A model generated the notes under the pieces. That model was not told the origin of the DNA and made no database searches. It saw nothing but the letters and a program-made list of their open reading frames with translations. Of a stretch of 64,000 bases of DNA, positions 46,506 to 58,544 are shown one piece after another. The DNA is taken from assembly GCA_049724395.1 (NCBI GenBank), contig JAUGWO010000302.1:18299-82298 (forward strand), given 5' to 3'. This DNA is from Spongospora subterranea f. sp. subterranea (Eukaryota; Endomyxa: Phytomyxea; Phytomyxea; Plasmodiophorida). The first letter of the stretch is position 1. Each line of letters starts with the position of its first letter. Both the position numbers and the translations under genes were made by a program.

Positions 46506-47779
46506 AGGTATCTATTGCAAGTGCGAGCTTGCTACTGGGAGGAGCTTTAGAGGCGAGAGCCGAAAAAGTGAATCTTGGCCCGATAGCCAAGGGACCGGCA
46601 AACCTGCATGAAAAATGCGAACTCAATCACAAAAAAAAAAAAAAAAAGATATATACATGAACTCACCCCAAGGATACAAATCCAAGGCACCGTTTGTCAA
46701 ACTCCTCCGTTCGCTCTATGGTCTTAAACAAGCTCCCTATGAATGGTTCAAGCTTCTCGACTTTTGTTTCTTGTTGACAAATGCGCATGTTTAAGAGTAA
46801 AATCGACAACATGTCTGTATTTTAAGAAGAATTCAGCGGGGAAGTTCGTGATTATTGGCGTTTATGTGGATGACCTACCCATTATTGGTCACCCAGAACT
46901 GGTTTATGAAATTAAGACTGCTTTGACTGCACAATTTCGGATGTCTGATTTAGGACCCCTTAAGACTTGCATAGGAATCGAGATTGATCGAAATGCCGCA
47001 CTTAACTCAGTTTTCATTCACCAGGCACCGTACACTGAGCAGATTCTTGAGATGTACAACATGAACTCGTGCAGATCTCAACCTACTCCAGCCTCAAATA
47101 TCAGACTCACCAAGAACATGTGCCCTACCACCTCTTCAGACCGTGACGCCGTCCTCATCGAACAGCGCCGTATTGATTATCGAGCTGCTGTGGGTTCATT
47201 TAATTTGGCTGCTCCATACGCGTCCAGATATAGCCTATGCCGTCGGCGAAGTGTCACGATATGTCCAAGATCCTGGCCAGGCCCATTTACCGCTCTCAAA
47301 CGTATTTTTCGATATCTGATGGGTACCGTTCAATATGGCCTTTTATTCCAACGGCACTGTCATTCATCCAAGCTCACACTAACAGGATATTCCGATTCCG
47401 ATTGGGCCGGCGATGTCGATACACGAAGATCAACATCTGGGTATATTTTTTTTTCTCAACGGGTGTCCCATTTCCTTCAAAGTCGAGAAACAAACGTCGA
47501 CAGCATTGTCCTCTTGCGAAGCCGAGACTATCGCATGTTCTCTGGCAGGTGCTGAGGCTACATGGTTACGCAATGTCATGTCCGACTGGTGTATTGCTTA
47601 TTGTCCAAAGGGTCGCAGTCCGGCCCCTTTCCTGTCTTCGGCCGACTCCTCTAGCTCCCATCTTATGCCTCCCTCCCTCGTCTTTTGTCTCTCCTTCTAC
47701 CGGTTCATAACAGTTTAACCAAACCCATCGTATCTACTCGAAACCATTCCCCTCGCCCGTTAGTTCATCCAAGGTTGAA

Positions 47780-48130
47780 CTCGTGAATCCGCCTGACGGA
47801 ACTCCTATTCCATACCAAACGCTAATTCAAAAATTGGAAACGCAGATCTTGGATATACAAAGCCAACTTGCAGAATCGCAAAGCCAACGATTCGAATCAG
47901 GTACCGACATGGTCTCACAACTCTGGCCCGCATACAGGATGAGGTATCGGAATTACAAGTGCGAATCCCAACCCCTCCACCAGCGCTTCCACAGCCTCCT
48001 ATTGCTCAGTTGCCGAAACCCAACCAGTTTTCTGGCTTTATTAGTAAATTCCGACAGTGGTTCTGTCAAGTCACTAACTACCTGAGAATCTACCGTACTG
48101 GATTTACATTCGCGGCTTCGACGCAGTTCC
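47780..48130 (+). mobile_element. Ty3-type Gag fragment
   Basis: A short stretch with a predicted coiled-coil start (LIQKLETQILDIQSQLAESQ) and a Gag-like patch (QLPKPNQFSGFISKFRQW) resembles the Gag of the neighbouring chromovirus but is a different copy. A pyrimidine-rich run just before it (47640-47700) may be the end of its LTR. Broken and partial. Confidence 0.5.
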
Positions 48131-48252
48131 GCCGCAGTTTTCCGACAGCATGACCTCTGGCTGGTCATTCTTGTCAACTCCTTGTATAGCTTGTAATACA
48201 CTTCGGTTTTATTTCAACGGGTCTGGTTCCTTCTAACAGTTTGAAAAGAATT

Positions 48253-48440
48253 ATCTTCACGGTTTACGCACCGCTTTCAAGACCATCTTCACGGTTTACG
48301 CACAGCTTTGAAGAGCATCTTCACGGTTTACGCACCGCTTTCAAGACCATCTTCATGGTTTACGCACCGCTTTCAAGACCATCTTCACGGTTTACGCACC
48401 GCTTTCAAGACCATCTCCACAGTTTACGCACCGCTACTCC
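48253..48440. repeat. 32-bp minisatellite, about six copies
   Basis: The unit CTTCACGGTTTACGCACCGC plus TTTCAAGACCAT repeats about six times with a few substitutions. It sits between two Gag fragments and is likely an expansion inside a retroelement. Confidence 0.85.
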
Positions 48441-49032
48441 GATCTGCTCTTTTCACATCTTTTTCTGAAATTCTGCATCTGTCCAGCCGCGAGCGATCTG
48501 AGTCAGTTCCAGCCAGGCCGCACGACCATCGAGGTTTCCAGGTACCGACGGAACCTCCCCAGTTTGCTCAACCGCTGACGCCGGAGATCCAGAGCGGTAC
48601 TACAGGCAGCACTCTCTCAGCAACAGCAACAGTTCCAACGGCAGTTGCAGGAATTGTCGTAACACTACCAGCAGCGGTTGATCTTGCCAAAACCCAAAGT
48701 CCGCCTCCCAGATCCTTTCGACGGTTCCCGATCCACCCTGCGAGGTTTTATCAACCAAATATCAATGGTCATCACCGGTAAACCCAGGACATACGCCACG
48801 GATGTTGACAAGGTGATGTTGGTTGGGGACCTTCTCACAGGAAACGCTTTGCTGTGGTTCTCACCAATTTTCGAGTGACGGGATCCGTTGCTCCAGGATT
48901 TTGTCAGATTCATTGACGCGTTTCGGGCACGGTTCGAGGATCCGAACAAGCAGTCACAGCCGCACGACGATTGGAGGCGCTACGCCAAGGTCGCCGCCCA
49001 GGTGCTACGTATGCCAGCGAGTTTCAACTGCT

Positions 49033-49465
49033 GGTCACCGACGGTATGGTATGGTATACACAAGGATCGCGGGTTCTTATGGGTTGAGTAAGCCTGTGTA
49101 CTACCAGGCTTTCCCTACTTCCGCCTGGCCGCTACAAGTAGCTTGGGTATCCAATGAAGGAACCTATTAGACCAGCTGGATTCAGCAACATAATCTGTCC
49201 TAACGACCACACCGAATGGGACCTGCCCCCACCTGATTACATTGCCTATCCAGAGTTTCCGAGTTTACTGCAAGCAGCTCGCTCTCCCACATTCATTAGA
49301 GGCCACGTGGTCAGACCTTCGTGCTCAACATTCACTCTACTTTTCCGTATTGGATGCAACCTTGGGGGGTCTCCCAAAATTCCATCACTCACGGGGTTTC
49401 GAACTCATGTCCAACACTGACCCGGACATGCCTGCCACCAACAGGAACAGACAGGAACCAAGCTT
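49033..49465 (-). mobile_element. SINE-like copy with the alternative tail
   Basis: Read on the minus strand, 49465-49255 is the tRNA-like SINE head (B box GAGTTCGAAACCCCGTGAG) and 49243-49033 is the dispersed repeat seen at 37997, ending TATACCATACCATAC. The outer border at 49033 coincides with one copy of the 12-bp target duplication in the Gag fossil, and the other copy is at 54845, next to another SINE head end (54820-54840). So this is one insertion later split by further elements. Confidence 0.65.
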
Positions 49466-49639
49466 TACCGACGACAAAGCGTTGACATCTAAACTTGATT
49501 AAGTTCCTTGGGAAGTCAATTAGAGTGATTATACTCTCTCTGACAAGTACCACAATGTTACCAGACATAGCGATACGCTCCCTGAACAACGTAAGTCGAA
49601 ACCATCATTAGTCAGGACCAACCTTGACCTTTTGAAGAT

Positions 49640-50085
49640 TCTTTTATTTGAAGGCTTCGTAAGTATCTCGCTTCGACAAGGAATATTGGCATCGTCTACC
49701 GGAAAAGCAACTTCAAAATCGAATGCTGGGCAGATAGCGATTACGCGAATGATATACAAGACAGGAGATCTATAACAGGATGGATCGTCAACCTTGGAAA
49801 CAACATCATTTCATGGAAAAGCAAGAAACAGCCATCAGTAGCATTATCTACAACAGAGGCTGAATACATGGCAGCCTCCGAGGCTGGATTAAAAAGAAGT
49901 TATCTGGCTGCAAGACTTGCTGGAGGAACATACAGCTGCGAGAGGAGAAACTCCACCACCGTCATACATCAGGATAATCAAGGGGCAATATTCTTAGAAA
50001 AGAACCACACCAACAAACAACGAACCAAGCATATCGACGTGCGTTATCACTTTATTTGCCAGGTTAGACATCCTAGGAGCCTCTC
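49640..50085 (+). mobile_element. copia-type RNase H fragment
   Basis: Patches such as ADSDYAND, RRSITGWIVNLGNNIISWKS and STTEAEYMAASEA match the RNase H part of Ty1/copia elements, on the plus strand. Only this end of the element remains and it is broken. Confidence 0.7.
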
Positions 50086-50267
50086 GAATTGAATATTGCT
50101 TTGTTTCAACTCGTCATCATCGCCTGCCTCATATGGCTTCGTCATTGGTGTCGATGCATGCTTGCAATGTTCTTTCGATACACGCGATGACTTCCCTGAT
50201 GTATTTTGTTTGTGTCAGTAATATTCCGTTGTTCGGGTATGATCATTCCATGCCGAGAGATTTTTCG

Positions 50268-50387
50268 CTGTATCGGATGCAACCTTGGGGGGTCTCCCAA
50301 AATTCCATCACTTCACGGGGTTTCGAACTCATGTCCAACACTCACCCGGACATGCCTGCCACCAACCAGGGACAGACAGGAACCAGT
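50268..50387 (-). mobile_element. SINE head fragment
   Basis: A copy of the tRNA-related SINE head on the minus strand, nearly identical to 49350-49465. The LTR of the young copia element abuts it. Confidence 0.7.
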
Positions 50388-50392
50388 AGGGC

Positions 50393-50526
50393 TCTTAAAT
50401 GAGCAGTAGCTATAGTAGTAGGTATCCAGTGAAGGTATATTAGAGAAGTGATTTATTGATGATGATTCATCTTCCCGAATTGATTCATGTGTCATTCACC
50501 GAGATAGTGACTCCTGGAATCTGACA
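50393..50526 (-). repeat. LTR of the young copia element (3' LTR)
   Basis: 134 bp, identical to 54421-54554; on the element's strand it begins TGTCAGATTCC and ends ATTTAAGA. Confidence 0.9.
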
Positions 50527-53500
50527 CGCTCCTTCGCTGTCGCGGTGTCGCACCTCAATTCGGACCTCACGCTCTCGGCGTTGGTGCTCGAGTTCATCAA
50601 CGAAGCCCGTTGCTTCGGTAAATGCCTCCTTGTTTAAAGGTTTGGTCAATATGTCTGCGACCATCTCGCTGGTGGGGCAATATTTGACCATGATCCTTCC
50701 TTCTTCGACCTTCTCTCGAATGAAGTGGTGTCGTACGTCAATATGTTTCGTACGGGATTTACTCGACCTGTTGTTTTCGAGGAAAATCGCCCCTTGGTTA
50801 TCTTGGTTGATAACTGAGGTTTTGCTCTGGTTGAGCTTCAGTTCGAACATTAAATCTTGTAACCAGATCGCCTCTTTTACGGCGTCAGACGCGGCCATAT
50901 ACTCGGCCTCTGTTGTCGATAGTGTCACCGCCTTTTGTTTCTGGCTTTTCCATGATACCGTGTTGTCACCTAACTTGTATAGCCAACCGGTTGTCGATTT
51001 ACGATCTTCTTTGTCGCCGGCATAATCACTATCTGCCCATCCTTGGATTCGTAAATTGGACCTGGTGAAATGAAGACCTAATGTGCATGTGGTGCGTAGG
51101 TACTTCAAAATACCTTGAATCGCTTTCCATAGGTGTTTCGTTGGCTTTGATGCTTGCCTGCTAACGCGATTTGTAGCGAAAGCGATATCTGGGCGAGTTG
51201 AGTTGGCCAGGTACATCAGGCAACCTATGGCCTCCCTGATAGGATAGTCTTTTGAGATGTTGTTGTCTTCATCTTCAGGTTCGAAAGACTTTGCCATTGG
51301 TAGCGGTGTCGGTTTGCAGTTTGCTTGACCGAAATGTTCTGTTATTCGTCTGATGTAGGCTTCTTGAGTCAGGACGATGCCTTGCTCCGTTCGTTTTGCC
51401 TTTATGCCTAGAAATTCGTCGAGTTCGCCTAGGTCTTTCATGCGGAATGTTCTTCCTAAGATCTGTGAAACCTGGTTGAGATCATTCTCGTTGTCTCCCA
51501 TAATGAGTAGATCATCGACATAGACTGCAATGAGAATCATGTCGGAGCCCTTGTGTTGAAACCATATGCAGGGTTCTTTTACAGATTGTGTGAATCTTTG
51601 GGCTTTGAGGAGATCAAATAATGATTGTTGCCATGCGCGCCCGGCCTGCTTCAGTCCATAAAGTGCTTTGTTAAGTAAATACACCTTCGTGTGATCGGCG
51701 CCCGACTTAACAAATCCTTCAGGTTGGGAGATGTAAATGGGCAGCAGAATCGGCGCATTAAGGTAGGCGTTTTGGAAGTCGCGTTGGAGAATTTTCCAAT
51801 TGCGATTGATGGCAATGGATATGACTATTCTAAGAGAAGCATATGTTAATACAGAGGAATACGTGTCGTGGTAATCGATGCCATAAATTTGGGAATAGCC
51901 TTTAGCGACGAATCGTGCTTTGTACTTAGCTTTCCCATCGGATTGCTTCTTAGTGAAGACCCATCGTCCTTTGATCACGTTGTTATTGGCTGGTAAAGTT
52001 ACCAGTGACCATGTGTTGTTTTCTTCCAATGATTTCATCTCTTGAAGTGCGGCTTTATGCCAGTGCATACTGTCAGGCATCTGCATTGCCTCGTGGTACG
52101 TTCTTGGGTACTCCACATTGGTTAGGTGGTTCACGAGGTTCAGTTCGAATCCATGATCATCGATTATTTCAATAGGGTCATGGTCGCTCGGTCGCTCCTG
52201 GTTCGGGAATTTATCCTCGAATAAAACATCTCTTCGTACGATAACATTCTTTTGTTACTGAGTTGTTCTAAGATGTAGCCCTTCTGGAAATCAGCGTAGC
52301 CTAGGAAAGTGCAACGCTCAGATGTTGGCTGTAGAGATGTTCGTAGTGAGAGATCAATGTTGGCATATGCAGTAATGCCAAATGGTTTCATGACTTTGAC
52401 ATTTGGCTTGCGGCTCATCCATAGTTCGAAAGGTGTTTTCCACTCGATTGACTTGGTTGGGAGTCGATTCAACGTGTACGTCGCGTACTTGACTGCATAG
52501 GGCCAGTACTCATGCGGTAGGTTCGACTCAATTAGGACGCATCGGGCCATTGCCATTATTGTCTGGTTTCGTCTCTCGGCCATCCCATTCTGTTGGGGGC
52601 TATAAGGAACTGTCTTTTGATGCTTGATGTTCTTCTGCAGCATGTACGCGCTCATCTCGCTATTTACATATTCGCCTCCATTGTCGGTGAGAAATGTTGT
52701 CATCCTTTGGCCGGTTTCAGACTGTGCAACTGCGATGAATTGTTTGGTCGCGGCTAAGACTTCTTCTGGCAAGTTTTGCGCTTCAGGAAAGCGACCCAGC
52801 ACCATGTGGAAAATAGACAATTGAAGGTGATGTAGTACCTATATCCGTCGTTCGCGGTTGTAAGTAGTGGACCTTTTAGGTCAGATGATACGATCTCGTA
52901 TCTGCGTGTTGGTCGCGTCTCTCTCCGTTTCGGGAACGGTTGTCGTTTCGACTTCGCTAGTGCACATTGTTGGCAGAAGTCACGCTCTTGTGATGAGATG
53001 CTGATCCCATCGGCCTGTGTTGGCAAATGTGAAAGTCGCTCTGTGGACGCGTGGCCGAACGTCCTATGCGCTTGTTGCAGCGTCAGGGTCATGTTTGCCT
53101 GAAGAGTCTTGGTGGCCTTTATGTAATACATGCCGTCCTTTTCGACGGTCTCTATTATCGGTTTTCCGTCATTCCCAATAATTTCGAGCTTGTCTTTTAT
53201 GACGATTGTTAAACCTTGCTCTGTGAAAGCCTTAGTTGACAATAACGTTGTGGTTATACCTGGAACGAATAGAACGTCCTTGATCTCAATCGTAGGGTTG
53301 CGTCTAATGGTCAGTGTTCCTTGATCCATATGCTTTCGACTTGTTGCCAGTACTACTGGTTATTGACATTGACGTGTTTTGTAGCTCCTTATAGTCTTTC
53401 AGATTGCTTCTCACGTTTGTCATGCTGGCGTTTGCGCCGCTGTCGATTAAGTACCATGTATGTTGGGGGACTTCTGAGCTAATACCGGAATAGAATCCGT

Positions 53501-54420
53501 TGAAAGATCTCATTGTAGGATCCTGTTGCTCATCTCTTTCGACGTATTTGGTTGTGTACGCCTGGTTGTTCTCCCTTCGGTTAGTTGGTTTCAGTTGTGG
53601 ATTCTGTATCCAACATTCGCTTAGGGTATGGGATGTTTTCTTACATCTTTTGCAGAACTTGCGGTTCTTGATCCCTCGAGTTTGTCGGTTGTTCGACATT
53701 GTGTGTAGGTTTTGAATTTCGTTCGTTGGTCCTTTGCGATTCTTTTCGTCTTTTTCGCATGTCATGAGGATATTAGTCAGAGCCGTGCGAATTGTGCTTA
53801 TCTGAGTGGCTCTAGCGGCGGTTTTGATATGCTGATATGATTCCGGCAATCCATCAAGTGCCTTAGCGCACAAAGCGAGTTCCCCGATAAGAATATCGTG
53901 GACCCGTAGGTCATGGTAGAGTTCTACCAGCCTGTCTAAGTATTCCTTCATTGTTTGGGATGGCTTCTTATCGAAATGAATGAACTCGATGAAATCTGAT
54001 GAAGCTTTGGCAGCCGCCGTTTCTTCGTATATTTCGGTTAGTCTTGTCCAGATTTCCGTCGTTGACGTACAGGTTGAGACCTGTTTGTATTGAGCTTGCG
54101 ATAGTCTCATTAAAATCTGTGCTGACGCTAACTTGTCGTTACGTTGTTCGATGGCGTTTGCTCTCCTTGGCTTGTGTTCCAAGAACGTGTCCAAACCCAT
54201 GACGGTAAACTGCGTTTCGAGTTTCCTTCTGAAATCCTCCCAATTTTGACCAGTGAATTCAGGGATAAGTTTGAGTCCTGGGCTGTGATTGGATAGCCTC
54301 ACAACGACTTCTCTTAGGACGTGGGGAGTTCGCTCCTCCTGCTCATCGACGGGCGCTGTGCGTCTTACGGTCGGCATCTTCTAATGGCTTATCTACAACA
54401 AGAGTGTGGGACTCTTAATC

Positions 54421-54554
54421 TCTTAAATGAGCAGTAGCTATAGTAGTAGGTATCCAGTGAAGGTATATTAGAGAAGTGATTTATTGATGATGATTCATCT
54501 TCCCGAATTGATTCATGTGTCATTCACCGAGATAGTGACTCCTGGAATCTGACA
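54421..54554 (-). repeat. LTR of the young copia element (5' LTR)
   Basis: Identical to 50393-50526. The sequence right after it on the element's strand (GATTAAGAGTCCCA) is shared with the copia element at 63300 and may be the primer-binding region. Confidence 0.9.
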
Positions 54555-54559
54555 AGGGC

Positions 54560-54840
54560 AATTACGAATGCCCTGTGCAATTGTGTCCCTTTTGAGCGTC
54601 CTCGCGTACCAAGGGGCACCAAACATACATCATCGCTCCCTCTCCCGTCAAGCACGATCTGTCCCACGCACGGCAAAATGTACGTCATATCGCGTGTGAA
54701 GCGACATGGAAAACGACCCAGAGGGCTGACGTCATTGACCTTGACCATAGCAGTCTGCATTCTCATCGCAAACCTATCCCCATTACCGCCGATATCAGTG
54801 CGCAGCTGCGCTTTTCGCAGGGACAGACAGGAACCAAGCT
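54560..54840. other. Unassigned repeat sequence and SINE end
   Basis: About 260 bases of unknown origin followed by a 20-base match to the SINE's 5' end (54820-54840) right at the border with the resumed chromovirus Gag. It belongs to the insertion block. Confidence 0.5.
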
Positions 54841-57800
54841 ATTGGTCACCGACGCAGGTTGGGACGGCGCTGCGACGCTACACCAGTTCCGAAAAGGCCT
54901 CAACGAGCATGTGAAAGACTTGCTGTTGACGTGCCCGGAGCCAGCCGACTTGCTCGCCCTCATCATGTCGGCCATCAGATGCGGCGATCGCCTATTTGAA
55001 CGCGCCATGGAGCGTCGAGGTCAGTCGCAAGTACACCCACAGCGCCACCCCGAGGTCGATTCTGGGTCCGACTCCATGATGGTCGATTCGTTCAGAACCA
55101 CCGGCCGCCCGCGACTGGATGAGTCGGAACGAACACGCCGCAGGGAACACAATTTGTGCAGATATTGTGGAGATGCTGGCCATCCTACCGTAGCCTGCCC
55201 CCTATTGGCGAACCGAAACCGTTATTCATCCAATACATCACCATTTTCGACCTATAATGCTGAGCCACCTCTCCGATTAGCATCGTCATGTATGGATAAC
55301 TCGTGCGAGACATTATTCAGTTCCCTTATTACGGTCTCATGGCACCAATCCCAATCCACCCAACTACATTGTTTAATCGACAGTGGTGCGTCCTCTGCTT
55401 TTATCGACGCCACATTTGCCGAACGAAACAGCATCCCGCTCGTCCGACTTCCTAGACCGTTATCTGTTGAAGTTATCGATGGTCGCAGACTCTCTTCTAT
55501 TACCCATCGAACATCGCCACTACGACTAGGGACCTGGGGCATCAAATCATTGACCAGTCTTTATGTCATTGAACGGGCTTACTATCCCATTATACTGGGG
55601 TGTCATGGCTTCACGAACTAAACCCACAGATTGATTGGGCCCGTACAATCACCCCACGCTTTCCTATTACCGACAAGAGTGCCCACCTGTATACCGATAG
55701 GCCATGGCAACACAATATATATTCGGCAACAATAACATCGAAAGCGAATGCAGCCTTACTTCCCCACAAGTTTGGCGAATTCCAGGACGTGTTCGAGAAG
55801 AAAAACGCGGACCAACTGCCCCCACATCGCACATATGATTGCGCCATCAATTTTAAAGAGGAGACTGGCCCGCTGCCATACAGGAAGGTCTACAAACTCG
55901 GCCAGACCGAACAAAAAGTTTTGCGCCAGTACATCGAAGACAACCTCAAGAAAGGATTTATTCGCCACTCCAAATCACCGTTAGGATCACCAATACTCTT
56001 TGTAAAGAAGAAGGACAACAGCCTCCGACTGTGCGTCGACTATCGCGATGGCAACAATATAACCAAGAAGGAGCCTTATCCAATTCCTGCTATCCATATC
56101 ATTTTAGCCCAACTGTCTTCTGCCAAAATATTCACGAAGATCGATCTACGAGGCGCTTACAACCTACTCCGAATCAAGGACGTCGACGAGTGGAAGACCG
56201 CATGGTGTTGCAAATATAAAAATTTCGAGTATACGGTAATGCCGTTTGGGCTAATGAACGCTCCCGGTTATTTTCAGAGGTTGATGAACGACGTCCTCCG
56301 TGAATACCTCGACAAATTTATGGTTGTTTACCTCGACGACAATTTGATCTACTCGGAGAGCACGCCGCAACACGACGTTAATGTTCGATTAGTACTTTCC
56401 AAGTTGCGTTCAGCTGGTTTATTTGCAAAACTGGAAAAATGCGTGTTCGACGCTCAGGAAGTCGAATTCCTCGGTTATCTGGTCACCGACAGCAGCATCA
56501 AGATGGACCCAAGTAAGGTGGAGACTATCCTCGATTGGGCGACACCTTCAACAGTCAAGGACGTCGAAAGTTTCCTAGGCTTTGCTAATTTCTACAGGGA
56601 GTTCATCGTAGATTTCGCCAAAATATCTTCACCTTTGACGTCACTGACGAAAAAAGATCAACCATTTGATTGGTCGGCCGCGGCCGAGTCCGCGTTCGTG
56701 ACCCTGAAACGAGCGTTCACCACAGCGTCTGTTATGAAACATTTTGACCCTATCTTACCTATCATTATTGAGACCGATGCGTCAGACTTCGCACTCGGCG
56801 CCGTGATTTCGCAACCGCAAGAAGACGGTAAATTACATCCTATTGCGTTCTATTCGAGAACATTAACAGTTTCGGAATTGAAATACAATGTTCATGACAA
56901 AGAACTACTCGCGATCATGGTAGCGTTTCAAGTGTGGAGAACATTTTTTAGAAGGAGCACAGCACAAATCATCGTGTACAGCGACCACTAGAAATTGATT
57001 ATTTTACCTCGTCCAAGACTCTCAGTCGCCGACAAGATCGTTGGTTATTAATGCTCGCTGAATATCCGTTCGTCATCGTGCACCGACCTGGTAGTCTATC
57101 AGGAAAACCAGATGCGTTGTCGCGGCGTCCCGAATACGAAATACAACCAACCGACCCTATCTGGAAGGTGCAGCGAAGATCTATACTTCAACCGGATCAG
57201 CTCTTACCTACTCCTGCAGCTACATTATGTGCCACGATGATTAACCCTTCTCAATCGATCGAGGAGCGTATCAAACTTAACCAGCAGCCGGACACCTTCG
57301 TCCAGGATATCATTTCAAGGCTTCCTGTGACAAGTTTTCGACTCGAGAACGGCATCCTCTACAAAGAGAAATCGTTGGTAGTGGTGGGAGAAGATTGCAA
57401 ACTGGACATATTGAAGGCACGTCACGATGCCCCAGCGAGTGGTCATTTCGGTATTTCTAAGACACTTAACTCAGTACGACGTACCTACTGGTGGCCTGGA
57501 ATGTCCAAGTATATTAAAAGGTATGTTATCTCCTGTGACACATGTGCTAGAGCAAAGTCCAGTCGCCATCAACCGCACGGTCTACTCTGCCCTTTACCGA
57601 TCGCAGAGGACATTTGGCGCTCGATTACCATGGACTTCATTGTTAAATTGCCGAAGTCTCGGGGGCACGATTCTATCCTGGTGGTGGTAGATCGCTTTCT
57701 CCAAAATGAGCCATTTTATTCCTTGCACCGAATCGATAAATGGGGCAGGTCTCGCCGATTTGCTCTTGACGAATGTTTTCAAATTACATGGGTTGCCCGA

Positions 57801-58544
57801 CGAGATCATTTCCGATCGCGGACCCCAGTTCGTCTCGAAATTCTGGAAACACCTGTTGGCTCGCTTCAAGGTTGATCGCAAACTGTCCTGATCGCGACAC
57901 CCCCAGACGGATGGGCAGAGAGAAACACTAAATCAAGTGTTGGAACAGTACTTGCGCTGTTACATTAATTTCCAACAAAGCAACTGGGTGGATTTGTTAC
58001 CAGTTGCTGAATTCGCTTACAATAACGCAGAACATTCGGCGACAAAGATGACGCCATTTTATGCGGTCTATGGTTCTCACCCCCGTTTCGACGACGCCAC
58101 ATCGTGTTCAGTTGCGACGCTTCCATCGGCTGATGAACGAGTAAACCACATCAATGAAGTTCGGATGTTCCTCAAGGCAGAACTACAACGCGCGGTTCGA
58201 GATATGAAACATTTCGCTGATAAGAAACGGCTACCTCACCCGAACTACAAGGTTGGCGATAAGGTTTGGTTGAAATCGGAGGGTATTTCATCTGGCCGTC
58301 CTAGTTCTAAGCTGAGTAGTCGAAGATTAGGGCCGTACTCCATTACAGAGATGATCAACCCAGTGACCTACCGTTTATCCCTATCACATGACAGTCGGCT
58401 CCACAACTCATTCCATGTTGCACTACTGTCCCCACACAAGGAGAACGAGATCCCAGAGCGCGTTCAATCTCCACCTCCGCCTCTTATCCTTGACTCTGAC
58501 CACAAGGACCCATTATATATTGTCAAAAGCAATGAAAGATGCGG

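Larger units (their letters stand above)
41707..46647 (+). mobile_element. tRNA-related SINE, split by a DNA transposon
   Basis: The SINE occupies 41707-42049 and 46506-46647 (about 480 bp in total). Its head carries a B-box-like GAGTTCGAAAACCCC (about 41765) and an A-box-like TTGGTGGCAGG about 35 bases before it, as in SINEs made from tRNA genes. It ends in a run of 17 A. A 12-bp target duplication (AAGATATATACA) flanks it at 41696-41707 and 46646-46657, so it entered the copia-type fossil by LINE-type retrotransposition. Other copies of the family, all on the minus strand, are at 49255-49465, 50268-50387 and 62575-62980. No partner LINE is in the window. Confidence 0.75.
38240..47620 (+). 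mobile_element. Mosaic LTR retrotransposon fossil (Ty3-like Gag/protease, copia-type pol, chromodomain)
   Basis: Parts in order: probable 5' LTR end with TATA and AATAAA-like signals (38240-38503), primer site (38504-38525), Gag of the Ty3 type (38593-39390), aspartic protease of the Ty3 type (39480-39880), copia GAG-pre-integrase zinc region (39960-40130), integrase core (40170-40800), an acidic linker with an 84-bp internal duplication (about 40845-41015), a chromodomain (41085-41225) and copia-type reverse transcriptase up to 41706. The rest of RT and RNase H resumes at 46657-47600. Integrase before RT is the copia order. The gap is filled by a SINE that is itself split by a DNA transposon. 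The element is broken in several places and no matching 3' LTR was found, so it is an old copy. Confidence 0.75.
50393..54554 (-). mobile_element. Young Ty1/copia element with identical LTRs
   Basis: LTRs of 134 bp at 50393-50526 and 54421-54554 are identical, and AGGGC flanks both sides as a 5-bp target duplication (50388-50392, 54555-54559). On the minus strand: Gag (54377-53450, with the zinc knuckle CKRCKKTSHTLSEC), protease region with DSGANASMT (53450-53300), GAG-pre-integrase (53050-52940), integrase core (52860-52300), RT (52080-51350, with YVDDLLIMG) and RNase H (51060-50640). The pol frames are broken in about three places, so it appears defective although the insertion is recent. 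A related Gag lies at 63360-64000. Confidence 0.9.

Noticed and set aside
48241-48781. Repetitive protein from the 32-bp array (VYAPLSRPSS)
   Set aside because: A by-product of a minisatellite in a retroelement remnant.
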